Source of the DNA: Zygnema circumcarinatum
Lineage: Eukaryota > Streptophyta > Zygnematophyceae > Zygnematales > Zygnemataceae
NCBI GenBank assembly: GCA_037447605.1
Contig: CM074818.1
Location: 165,894 to 229,893, forward strand
Direction of reading: 5' to 3'
Length of the DNA stretch: 64,000 bases
The notes under the pieces are model-generated. The model saw nothing but the letters and a program-made list of their open reading frames with translations, was not told where the DNA came from and ran no database searches. Position numbers and translations under genes: made by a program. Positions 11,039 to 21,014 of the stretch are shown here, one piece after another (position 1 is the stretch's first letter; the number at the start of each line of letters is the position of its first letter).

Positions 11039-11470
11039 ACCTAACCCTCCCTTTCCATCTCCCTCATTTTCCTCTCTCCCAATTCCCTCCTTCACTCTCC
11101 CCCTCCCTTTCCCTCTCGCCCACACTTCATTTCTCCCTCTCTCGTCCTCTTCCTCACTCCCTCGCACCTCTCCTCTCACCCTCCATCAGTCACTCTCTCT
11201 TGCCTCCCTCCCCCTCTCCCTCCCTTTCCCACTCCCTCATACTTTCCTTCTCTCTTCCTCCATCCCTTCCTCTCCCCTCTCCCTCACTCCTCCCTCTTCT
11301 CTCTCCCTGTGTCCCTCCCTCTCTCCCCTTGACTGTCCTACACCCTCTTTCTGTCTCACCTCTTTTCTCCCACTACCCTTCTCCCTCTCTCCTCTCTCGT
11401 CCCTCCTCTTTCCGGCCTCTTCCATCCTCTCTCTCTCTCTCTGTCTCTCTCCCTCTCACTCACCTCCACA
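11039..11470. repeat. Pyrimidine-rich (+ strand) tract
   Basis: The + strand is nearly all C and T, ending in (CT)n at 11430-11460. It is the opposite strand bias to the purine blocks that end just left of the tRNA-like sequence. It forms most of the intron following the SPOUT motif-1 exon. Confidence 0.85.
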
Positions 11471-11900
11471 AGGTGCAGCCCCACCGATGTCGCCGCACAT
11501 GTCCGCGCAATCGACCCAACGTTGCCGGGAATCTGCAATTAACTCAGAACATTATTAAAAAAACCACAAAAAATGAAGTATTTCAGAAGTTAAGAGATAA
11601 ATTTCAAGTGTACGACTCAACTCCCAGATGCAAAATAACCTTGAACCCAAAGAAAACGATCGCTAAAGATAACGCAGAAATAGTAGGGTCAATCAGACAA
11701 ATCTGAGCAATTCTATACAATTTTTCAGCAATTTTTATGAAGGTATTAAAGAACTTAATGAGATTTCAAGAGAAAGCAAAAATAATAATATATATATACA
11801 TAATATATACATACCAAGGGAGACACAAGAACCACGTGAAGGTCAGCGCGTTGTTCGTTCTCTGAAGCTCCACTTCGGCTTATAGCAGCAGCTACAGACC

Positions 11901-12010
11901 AAGGCAAGGAAAGGCAAGGAAAGGCAAGGAAAGGCAAGGAAAGGCAAGGAAAGGCAAGGAAAGGCAAGGAAAGGCAAGGAAAGGCAAGGCAAGGAAAGGA
12001 AAGGCAAGGA
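11901..12010. repeat. 10-bp tandem repeat (AAGGCAAGGA)n
   Basis: Eleven copies of AAGGCAAGGA, the last few with small changes. It abuts the likely acceptor site of the first recognised SPOUT exon, where on - it forms a pyrimidine-rich tract (TCCTTGCCTT)n that could serve as the polypyrimidine region. Confidence 0.92.
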
Positions 12011-12822
12011 ACGAGGGAGTACCTCTAGCAAAGTTAGCGCGTGAAGCGCAGCCACACGTCGGTTTCGAGTCCCTCCGGAAGGGAGGGAAGGGCGCAGGCA
12101 GGTGGCGTCAGGCACAGAACCTCGGGCCATGGCGGGCGGCCGGATAAGGAGGGGGAGGGGAGGTTGTTGGGGGGTGGCTCGACGACAAGAGTGGGACCCG
12201 GCGCGCGGGCGGGCGGGAAAACAACCATGACGTCACGTTGACGCGATTTTCGCCATTCTTTTCTTCGCACGTCCATTTCGGCGCCTCTTTTGGGTGCGAA
12301 CAAAATCGTGCGAAGAAGTGCCCTTTTTAGTAAACCCCACGGGTCAATCTTCGTAACGTTGACCCGTTGACTTAGCACAGTTGACTTCCGTTCGGTTCGG
12401 TTTAGGTTCGGGGGCGCGATGATTTTTAGTACTTAGTAACCTCGATTCTCGTAATACTAAAAACTCGATATTCGTAACATTTTGTTAAGTCTGACACGCC
12501 CTATTATGGAGGGTTTCCGAACCATCTTTTCCCCTTTCTGAACGACAACAACGGCCGACCTAGCATGCAAGGGCCTGCAATGTATCGTTGCCACGTGGCA
12601 GTCCCCGACATTGTCGAAGGCTGACAAAGTCGGTCGGAGTCGGACAAAGTCTGATGATGACGGGGACGCTTGCAGCCAATAAGGTTCGCCGCTGAGCTGT
12701 CGTTTTAGTACAGAATCTCGTCGCATTAATGACTGTGACATTTTGTCCTACGCGCCAAACACAAACACCTTGGAAGGACACATGTCACAATTATTTGGTT
12801 CTATCTCCTAGCGAATATTCGT

Positions 12823-13297
12823 TTGCCGTACCAATATGTCGGTTGCGGGGAATTTTGGCCGTACATTTCGCACTTCCTTTGTCCTTCTTTGTACAAGCAT
12901 TTTGTTTTCAAGCAAAAAGACACTTCTAAAGAATATTCGTCCGAGAATCTTGTGCCGTGCCCGTGGAGCCTCTGTGCGGCGGTTGGCTCCCATTATGTCA
13001 CGTCTGGTGGCTCGTGTCGCGCGTGACAGGCCGCCCCCCCGAGGCCTCTGATTGGCCGTGCCTCCCTACGATTAACGACAAGTCGCCCTATCCATGGCTA
13101 CTTGAAAATGTACGATACGCGTACAGTATCGTATTCGGCAAGATCTTGTCCGGCAAATATCTGTCGTTTTCCTACCCGTCCAACTTCTCCGAGTGTTCGT
13201 ATTCGGATATGCTCAAACCGACAAAATTCTAAGATCCAATTAACGTGAAACGCATCGAAAATGTCGGCGCATCTTGTCTCGTTTCTCTCGCATATTC
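12823..13297. promoter_or_regulatory. Cluster of four P1BS-like sites upstream of PAP-C
   Basis: GNATATNC occurs at 12823-12830 (GAATATTC), 12931-12938 (GAATATTC), 13205-13212 (GGATATGC) and 13290-13297 (GCATATTC). All lie within about 720 bases of the PAP-C start. In plants this palindrome is the binding site of PHR1-type MYB regulators of phosphate-starvation genes, which include PAP genes. The count is direct; regulation is inferred. Confidence 0.55.
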
Positions 13298-13463
13298 GTT
13301 GACCCCTGCCGCCCCTAGTCCCATCGAACCCCATCGATGCTACCCCCACCAATCTCACACCGCCACGTGTCATAGTCAACACCCCCTTATGCGACCTCTC
13401 CGAAGATGCTCATCTGCCACGTCCCACCCGCTCGTGCAAAGTAGCCGTCCGCAACCCCGCCTC

Positions 13464-13470
13464 TATATAA
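13464..13470 (+). promoter_or_regulatory. TATA box of PAP-C
   Basis: TATATAA, 81 bases before the PAP-C ATG, giving a short leader of about 50 bases. Confidence 0.7.
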
Positions 13471-13544
13471 CCGTGTCCCGGACCACCTTTCCCTCAAGGA
13501 CGGTTTCCTTTCCGGAGCCATTCGCTCAGGAGGAGAAAGGAACG

Positions 13545-16516
13545 ATGGCGAAGATGGCGGTCCTCGCGGCGCTCCTTCTCGCCTTCGTGGCTGTGGCTGT
13601 CGCTGACGTCACCCTTCCCAATAGCCCCCTCGGTGGGTGACCCGACATGGGCCCATGCACGTGCATGCATGCATGTTCCTGCATGAGTCATGGGTGGGCT
13701 ATGGGGCACGTCATACTGTGGGGACTAGCCGAGTTGGGCATGTCGTGGGGGTCTGCAAGTTTGGTTCATGCGGAGCAGCTGGGGGCGTTCGTGTATGAGG
13801 AGGGGAAATGGAAACTGTGGAGGGGGAAAGTCGGGCGGGGACGTGTAGACAGGATATGTCTACCTCTCAGACTTAGAAGTGGCAAGGGCCGAGGGAGGGC
13901 AGAAGTGAGTGTGTATCGAGGTGGGCAACTTTGACGGGCCGATACTTCACTCGGTATTTCAGTCCTAAGTATTTCAAGACTTAAATGTTTCTTTTTCTGT
14001 TTTACTTACAGGTACCGTGTACGACCTTCAGCCTGACGCGTACTTGACCAAGCCTGCGTTTACTCCCAACTTCACCAGCGCCGATGCTCCCTTGACCTTC
14101 CTTCAGCAGACTGGCACTAACTACCCGGAGCAGGTGAATCTTTAAGATGGCTGCCTATTATACTTCCCGCAACGAGTCTCTCGTTTGTTGGACTTTTTTG
14201 TGTTTCTTTGTTGTAACTGTATTGTTAAATGTCTTGTTTTTCTCTCAGGTGGCTCTGTTCCCTGCCGTCCGCAATGGCTCCTTCCTGTGGGTGCGCTTCG
14301 TCACCCCCGCCTACTCTGCGGGCTCGGTGTACTATGGCCCCAACATGAAATCTTTGAAGAATATCTCCACGTAAGCTGTCTATGCTCCTTCGGTGTAAAG
14401 AGCCGTGGGAGGAGAGTAGTAGAGAGGGAGCGGGGAATAGAGGTAGAGTGGTGGGAGAGGCAGGTCGGGAGAGAGGAATTGATGTAGAGAGTGGCAGAGA
14501 GGGAGAGAGGGAAAAACTGTCTGTTTCACATCTTAAATTGTTTTTATAATCTGCTTAATTGGCATTGTAGCTTAGCTTCATGTTTTCATGGCTGGAATTG
14601 TTTCTGATCTCTTGCAGATGCTCCGGAAAGAGGTACACCTACGCCAAGGGCTACGTCGGCGAGTACACCTCCGGCTGGATATTCTTCTGCCTCCTCGGAC
14701 CCCTCCCCCCCTCCACGCAGTACTACTACCGCGTGAAGGGTCTCTCCACCGTCTTCCCTTTCATGACCCTCCCCGAGGTGGGAGGCTACCCCATCAAGTT
14801 CGGCTTCACTGGTGAGAGGGGCGAAATGGGATCAACACAGTACCTTCTGGAATATTCTGTCCTGTTTCTACTTTTTATTCAGCATTGAAGTCGCTCATCA
14901 GTGATGTTTTACTGCGCAGCTGATGTTGGCTTGACCGGTAACTCGAGCATCACCCTCGATAACCTGAAGGCGTCTGACTGCGACTTCATTCTTTTCGCTG
15001 GAGATGTCAACTATGGTGAGATTCTCTACCGCTAATGTTTTGTCGTACCATTGGATGACGTTTTCATTATTTGATTGGGGACCAAGTGTACGATGTCTTC
15101 TCTCACTGTTTAGCTTCTCTGATTTTCCACAAATTTTGATATTTTTCTCACTGTTTGCAGCTGACAACTACGGATCATCCTCCTGCACTCCCTATGACGG
15201 TGTGACTGATAACGGCTTCAGCACGTGCGGTGTTGCTGGCCACCGTTGGGACTTGTGGGGCCGTCTCTCCCAGAAGGCTTTGGCTTACACTGTATGGGTC
15301 GAGAAAGCACTCCCTTTCATATGTTTTTTCTTCGTAAATCAAATATTGTGATGTTATTCACTGTCTGTATCGGATTTCCTTCATCGTCCTCATCTGGTCC
15401 TTCTGTGACCCTTCATTATTTGATCTAAATGGCAGCCGACTGCCTTCATCGCCGGAAACCACGAGAACGAGTTCCATAACGACTGGATGGAAGTTGAGCC
15501 CTTCAAGGCGTATTTGGCCCGCACGCCCGGCCTCCTTGACGACAATCCGTACAACAAGAACATGGTACAGGAACAACATTTCTCGCATGCTCCACATTTT
15601 TTTATACTGTTTGGGCATTGTGTCTTTCTGTATTGCCTTGGCGCGGTTAGCCCTGGTGACTGTGCTTATGTCACCTTGAAATCCTTGGACCGTGCAGTAC
15701 CTCGATACCGTGAACTACGGCAAGAGGACATGGGTCTCCAAATCCCCTCTCTTCTACTCCATGGACATCGGCCCCGCCCACATCATCGGTCTGGCGAGCT
15801 ACTCCGGCTTCGTCAAGTACACCCACCAGGTTCGTAGAAAAACATTGTCCGTGTTTTTTAAATTTAAGTGTATGGAAAGTGTGTTGAAATATCGAAACTA
15901 CCGATAATTTCATTTTATATTTACAACATTTAGTGTTTTATCCTCTGCAGGACTACTGGCTGAAACAGGACGTGTGCTCCATCAACCGCACCCGCACCCC
16001 ATGGCTGCTCGTCTTCCTCCACTCGCCGTGGTACAACAGCGACAAGAGCCATTACCTCGAGGTAACGGCCGATCAACCTCTGTTTTACCACTTTCGCCGC
16101 TTCAATCCAAGGGACCGTCGATCTACAGTAGTTTTGCGATCTTGTCCGTCAATTTATACTTGTAAATAGCCTTAGTCTTTTCTAAGGCATTCCGGCTGAT
16201 CGTCGGACTTGAACTACTGTACTGTTTCTCTATCCGGCGTCGCAGGGCGAGCCAATGCGGTGGATGTTCGAGTCCTACCTCTACAACTCCAGCGCCGACC
16301 TAGTCGTAGCCGGCCACGTGCACGCCTACGAGCGCAGCAACAAGGTCTACAACCTGCGCCTGGACAACTGCGGCCCGACCTACGTCACCGTCGGTGACGC
16401 TGGCAACGACGAGGGCGTTGCTGGACCGTACGATTGCAGCCCCTCTCAGCCTTTTTGTCTCTCTGAGCCATGTTGGACATTGATGCAGGGGGATGTGTTT
16501 TGTGTGTTCCGCCTCC

Positions 16517-16585
<69 letters not shown>

Positions 16586-16982
16586 CTCTCTCGCTCTCAA
16601 GTTTTTTTCACGTCTTGCTTGCAGGTTCCTTGTCCCCCAGCCCGAGTACAGCGCTTACCGCGAACTGTCTTTCGGCCACGCTACTTTGACCATCAACGAC
16701 GCCACCACTGCCACCTACACATGGTACATGACATAACCACTCACCCCCCTAAACCTAATTTCTTGCCGCTAAGTCACATGGGTTTGCAGGCTATTATGCT
16801 CTTCGTTTCTTGCATGTGCTTTGTACTGCTGTGCCCATTTTACATGTAACTCCTTGTACTGAATGAGAGGTTTTTGTTCCTGTGACAGGTACCGCAACCA
16901 GAATTCCGACGACATTGTCGGTGATTCCTTCACCCTGACGAGCAACTGGTTGACCTGCCGCAAGAGTGCCAACTTCTGTTAG
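13545..16982 (+). CDS. Purple acid phosphatase PAP-C, 12 exons
   Basis: Complete PAP of 499 residues. Exons: 13545-13632, 14012-14133, 14249-14370, 14618-14811, 14920-15015, 15161-15291, 15436-15564, 15698-15829, 15951-16061, 16246-16427, 16625-16723, 16889-16982. Signal peptide (MAKMAVLAALLLAFVAVAVA) begins at the first ATG after the TATA box. Metal ligands: D177, D204, Y207, N259, H362, H399, H401, all present in the canonical motifs (ADVG, GDVNY, GNHE, LHSPWY, GHVH). Exon lengths match PAP-B except exon 1 (88 against 94) and exon 7 (129 against 132), so the two are recent tandem duplicates. Expected to hydrolyse phosphomonoesters outside the cell or in the vacuole. Intron 10 carries a long CT microsatellite. 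The promoter has four P1BS-like sites. Family certain; substrate unknown. Confidence 0.94.
16519..16580. repeat. (CT)n microsatellite in PAP-C intron 10
   Basis: About 31 uninterrupted CT units inside the intron between exons 10 and 11. Likely polymorphic in length; no coding effect. Confidence 0.95.
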
Positions 16983-17264
16983 ATGGTCGAGAGAGACTGT
17001 ATGGAGAGAGAGTGAATTGGAACCTAGAGTGACTTTTTTGAAATAGAATGTCGAGAATAAGAACGGCTTTCAGCTGGTACCTCAGTCGGGGTATACTTTC
17101 TAGTGTCCAGATATCTTGTCATTCGTACTGGAACACTAAAATTTTGGATTTATATTATTTCGCCATGTGAAATTGATCATGTTGATCTGGTTTCAACCGC
17201 TGGACATGCGCGTAATGTTCTGTTTGGATAACCACTGTCTCACTATCGACCGGTTGTCCTAAAA
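16983..17264. other. PAP-C 3' flank
   Basis: AT-rich 3' flank following the TAG stop; no gene and no clear polyadenylation signal assigned. Confidence 0.5.
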
Positions 17265-20150
17265 CCCTCCCTTTCCTTCCTCGTCTTTGCTCCCTCTCTG
17301 TGCTCTTCCTCCCAACCCCTCCCTTTCTCTCTTCCTCTTCTTTTTGTTTCTATCTCTGTGTTTTCGTCCTAACCCTCCTTTCCTTCCTCTTTCTTGTTTC
17401 TATCTCTGTGCTCTTCGTCCCAGCCCCTCCTTTTCCTTCTTCTTTGCTCTATCTCTGTGTTTTCGTCCTAACCCTCCCTTTCCTTCCTCTTTCTTTTGTT
17501 TCTATCTTCTGTGCTCTTTCTGTCCCAACCCCTCCCTTTCCTTCCTCTCTTCTTTTGCTATATTCTGTGCTCTTCGTCCCAACTCCTCCCTTTTCCTTCC
17601 TCTTTCTTTTGTTTCTATTCTGTGTTTCGTCCCAACCCCTCCTTTCCTTCCTCTTCTTTTTGCTCTTATCTCTGTGCTCTTCTGTCCCAACCTCCCTCCC
17701 TTTTCCTTCCTCTTTCTTTTGTTTCTATCTCTGTGCTTCTTCTGTCCCAACTCCCTCCTTTCCTTCCTCTTCTTTTTGTTTCTATCTCTTGTGCTCTTCG
17801 TCCCAACTCCCTCCCTTTCCTTCCTCTCTTCTTTTTGCTCTCTATCTCTGTGCTCTTTCTGTCCCAACCCCTCCCTTTCCTTCCTCTCTTCTTTTGCTAT
17901 ATCTCTGTGCTCTCTGTCCCAACCCCTCCCTTTCCTTCCTCTTCTTTGCTCTATCTCCTGTGCTCTTCGTCCTAACCCTCCCTTTTCCTTCTTCCTCTTC
18001 TTTGCTCTATCTCCTGTGCTCTTCGTCCTAACCCTCCCTTTTCCTTCTTCCTCTTCTTTTTGTTTCTATCTTCTGTGTTTCTGTCCCAACTCCTCCCTTT
18101 CCTTCCTTCTTTCTTTTGTTTCTATCTCTGTGCTTCTTCGTCCCAACCTCCCTCCCTTTCCTTCCTTCTTTCTTTGTTTCTATCTCTGTGCTCTTCGTCC
18201 CAACCCCTCCCTTTCCTTCCTCTCCCTTGCTCTATCTCTGTGCTCTCCGCCCCCTCCCCCCCCTCTCCTCTATCTCTGTGCTCTTGGTCCCAACCCCTCC
18301 CTTTCCTTCCTCTTCTTTGCTCTATCTCTGTGCTCTTCGTCCCAACCCCTCCCTTTCCTTCCTCTTCTTTGCTCTATCTCTGTGCTCTTCGTCCCAACCC
18401 CTCCCTTTCCTTCCTCTTCTTTGCTCTATCTCTGTGCTCTTCGTCCCAACCCCTCCCTTTCCTTCCTCTTCTTTGCTCTATCTCTGTGCTCTTCGTCCCA
18501 ACCCCTCCCTTTCCTTCCTCTTCTTTGCCATATCTCTCTGTGCTCTTCGTCCCAACCCCTCCCTTTCCTTCCCCCTCCCTCGTCCCAACCCCTCCCTTTC
18601 CTTCCTCTTCTTTGCTCTACCTCTGTGCTCTTCGTCCCAACCCCTCCCTTTCCTTCCTCTTCTTTGCTCTATCTCTGTGCTCTTCGTCCCAACCCCTCCC
18701 TTCCCTTCCTCTTCTTTGCCATATCTCTGTGCTCTTCCCCTCCCTTCCCTTCCTCTTCTTTGCTCTATCTCTGTGCTCTTCGTCCCAACCCCTCCCTTTC
18801 CTTCCTCTTCTTTGCCATATCTCTGTGCTCTTCGTCCCAACCCCTCCCTTTCCTTCCTCTTCTTTGCTCTATCTCTGTGCTCTTCGTCCCAACCCCTCCC
18901 TTTCCTTCCTCTTCTTTGCTCTATCTCTGTGCTCTTCGTCCCAACCCCTCCCTTTCCTTCCTCTTCTTTGCTCTATCTCTGTGCTCTTCGTCCCAACCCC
19001 TCCCTTTCCTTCCTCTTCTTTGCTCTATCTCTGTGCTCTTCGTCCCAACCCCTCCCTTTCCTTCCTCTTCTTTGCTCTATCTCTGTGCTCTTCGTCCCAA
19101 CCCCTCCCTTTCCTTCCTCTTCTTTGCTCTATCTCTGTGCTCTTCGTCCCAACCCCTCCCTTTCCTTCCTCTTCTTTGCTCTATCTCTGTGCTCTTCGTC
19201 CCAACCCCTCCCTTTCCTTCCTCTTCTTTGCTCTATCTCTGTGCTCTTCGTCCCAACCCCTCCCTTTCCTTCCTCTTCTTTGCTCTATCTCTGTGCTCTT
19301 CGTCCCAACCCCTCCCTTTCCCTTCCTCTTCTTTGCCATATCTCTGTGCTCTTCGTCCCAACCCCTCCCTTCCCTTCCTCTTCTTTGCTCTATCTCTGTG
19401 CTCTTCGTCCCAACCCCTCCTTTCCTTCCTCTTCTTTGCTCTATCTCTGTGCTCTTCGTCCCAACCCCTCCCTTTCCTTCCTCTTCTTTGCTCTATCTCT
19501 GTGCTCTTCGTCCCAACCCCTCCCTTTCCTTTCTCTCTGCTCTATCTCTGTGCTCTTCGTCCCAACCCCTCCCTTTCCTTCCTCTTCTTTGCTCTATCTC
19601 TGTGCTCTTCGTCCCAACCCCTCCCTTTCCTTCCTCTTCTTTGCTCTATCTCTGTGCTCTTCGTCCCAACCCCTCCCTTTCCTTCCTCTTCTTTGCTCTA
19701 TCTCTGTGCTCTTCGTCCCAACCCCTCCCTTTCCTTCCTCTTCTTTGCTCTATCTCTGTGCTCTTCGTCCCAACCCCTCCCTTTCCTTCCTCTTCTTTGC
19801 TCTATCTCTGTGCTCTTCGTCCCAACCCCTCCCTTTCCTTCCTCTTCTTTGCTCTATCTCTGTGCTCTTCGTCCCAACCCCTCCCTTTCCTTCCTCTTCT
19901 TTGCTCTATCTCTGTGCTCTTCGTCCCAACCCCTCCCTTTCCTTCCTCTTCTTTCTTCTTTGCTCTATCTCTGTGCTCTTCGTCCCAACCCCCCCTTCCC
20001 CTTTCCTTTCTCTTCTTTGCTTTGCTCTTATCTCTGTGCTCTTCGTCCCAACCCCTCCCTTTCCTTCCTCTTCTTTGCTCTTATCTCTGTGCTCTTCGTC
20101 CCAACCCCTCCCTTTCCTTCCTCTTCATTGCTCTCTATCTGTACTCTTTA
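17265..20150. repeat. 52-bp pyrimidine-rich minisatellite, about 55 copies
   Basis: Head-to-tail units of 52 bases containing CTCTGTGCTCTTCGTCCCAA followed by a CCCCTCCCTTTCC-type tract; the spacing was checked at 18841, 18893 and 18945. Copies at about 18290-19960 are nearly identical, while those at the left end (17265-18290) and right edge are diverged and vary in length. That is the usual picture for an array homogenised in the middle. All three forward frames lack stops over long spans because the unit has none and 52 is not a multiple of three. The resulting 700- to 1,000-residue open frames are therefore not genes. It fills most of the PAP-C/PAP-D spacer. Confidence 0.95.
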
Positions 20151-21014
20151 TCTGTCCCTCGCCTTTTTCGGCGCTTCCTCCTCTCTCGTCCTTACCCCGA
20201 GCTCTGGACCATTTCAATCTTGGATATTTCTCGAATTCAAAACCTGCATTGGCGGATACAAAAAATACTTTCTTTTTATTCCAAATTGTCTGAATTTGTA
20301 ATATGAAGAGAAATTATAAATTTATTTCCTTCCCGAACATATCGGGCATTTATTCACAGTAAGCACATCCAGTACACTGCAATACGTCACAACTCCAACT
20401 CCTGTCAATTGCCCCAGTTCTACCGTAAATATCATCTATACCGTATATGACAGAAAATATATAACATATATTATGTTGTATGAAAGCCGTTGTCACGGAT
20501 TCAATTTTCATCTCTTACTTTCTTTTCCCCTTAGAGCCCGCTTGCAGTTCCAGCGACGTTTGTGTGCAAGACTCCGCCCTCTCCTCGAGCATCATCTCAC
20601 GGGTGGAGCCACTTATGCACAGGGTGTACACGTGTCAACTGTTTATTGGCTGCCCCCCCCCATCGCAAGACTTACGTGAATCACCTCCAACCACAATTCG
20701 TCACGTGTACTTTTTGTCCGACGTGACGTGCTGTGATTGGATGTTGTTAACCTGTTATTCTTACAGGTCGCCACGTCGGATGGCCCTGATCCCAGCTCTT
20801 GCAAACACACCAGTCTCCTAGGGGGGGTGGGGTCCGATTGTCTACAAGATCTCTCCTCCCGAAAGATCCAAGGGGGGGGGAGTGATTAGCCAACATGAAA
20901 GTACAAATTTTCGCGAAAGGGGGCGCGGATATCCAAAAAATGGGGCGGCTGTATCATTTTCCTTTTTTTCAAGCTGTAATCATTTGATCCACGGTCGGCA
21001 GGCCTGCGGCAGCC
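20151..21014. other. Spacer and promoter of PAP-D
   Basis: No gene. It contains AT-rich DNA near 20260-20480, several CACGTG-related words (TCACGTG at 20700) and a P1BS-like site close to the PAP-D start. No obvious TATA box at the position seen for PAP-B and PAP-C. Confidence 0.5.
20937..20944. promoter_or_regulatory. P1BS-like site upstream of PAP-D
   Basis: GGATATCC, a perfectly palindromic GNATATNC, 71 bases before the PAP-D ATG. It is the third PAP promoter in the array with such a site. Confidence 0.5.

Larger units (their letters stand above)
9181..11891 (-). pseudogene. SPOUT (TrmL/SpoU-type) tRNA 2'-O-methyltransferase, middle segment missing
   Basis: Recognisable exons on -: 11815-11891 (LHVVLVSP), 11464-11532 (IPGNVGSIARTCAATSVGL), 10291-10344 (KRLIAFSKRGSQVHW), 9181-9468 (GDWLLFGSETTGLP, then RIPI, RSLNLAVATSVGIYEALRQL). 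These match, in order, the strand-1 motif, motif 1 (N-R-C), motif 2 (FG-E--GLP) and motif 3 (RSLNL-A---YEA) of TrmL, which methylates the tRNA wobble base using S-adenosylmethionine. The stretch that should lie between the second and third exons (GF-x-DD-x-LRRAGLDYW, about 35 residues) is not found in 10345-11463, which holds only low-complexity DNA and a tRNA-like sequence. The N-terminal exon is also uncertain; an ATG at 12130 could head a leader peptide. It may be a broken copy, or the missing exon may have been lost in assembly. Family is secure; integrity is doubtful. Confidence 0.75.
7004..12502. mobile_element. 5.5-kb unit with 18-bp terminal inverted repeats
   Basis: The left end (from 7004) AGGGCGTGTCAGACTTAA and right end (to 12502) are perfect 18-base inverted repeats, flanked on both sides by ATT (7001-7003, 12503-12505). 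A 38-base segment beginning ATTCTCGTAATACT lies in direct orientation just inside each end (7025-7062 and 12445-12482) with a single mismatch. The 135-bp MITE upstream has the same end architecture. Inside lie a small spliced acidic ORF with a weak resemblance to the N-terminus of PIF/Harbinger-type transposases, the exons of a SPOUT methyltransferase on the other strand, a tRNA-like sequence and long purine/pyrimidine tracts. It could be one transposon carrying host gene pieces, or two separate insertions that happen to flank a host gene. The repeats are seen directly; single-element status is inferred. Confidence 0.55.
12011..13544. other. Right end of the 5.5-kb unit and PAP-C promoter
   Basis: Up to 12502 this is the right end of the 5.5-kb unit. 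After that lies the PAP-C upstream region with four P1BS-like sites, a TATA box and a perfect 8-base inverted repeat (TACGATAC/GTATCGTA at 13111-13133). No gene is supported. Confidence 0.55.

Noticed and set aside
11032-11706. Ser/Leu/Pro-rich frames of about 200 codons on +
   Set aside because: Product of the CT-rich intron of the SPOUT gene; no motif, and the real exon lies on the other strand at 11464-11532.
17265-20150. CRISPR array
   Set aside because: Units are directly abutting with no unique spacers, in a clearly eukaryotic genome.
17287-20306. Three overlapping open frames of 1,004, 748 and 725 codons on +
   Set aside because: They are the three registers of a 52-bp tandem repeat that lacks stops. 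The amino acids are period-52 repeats of each other and there is no gene context.
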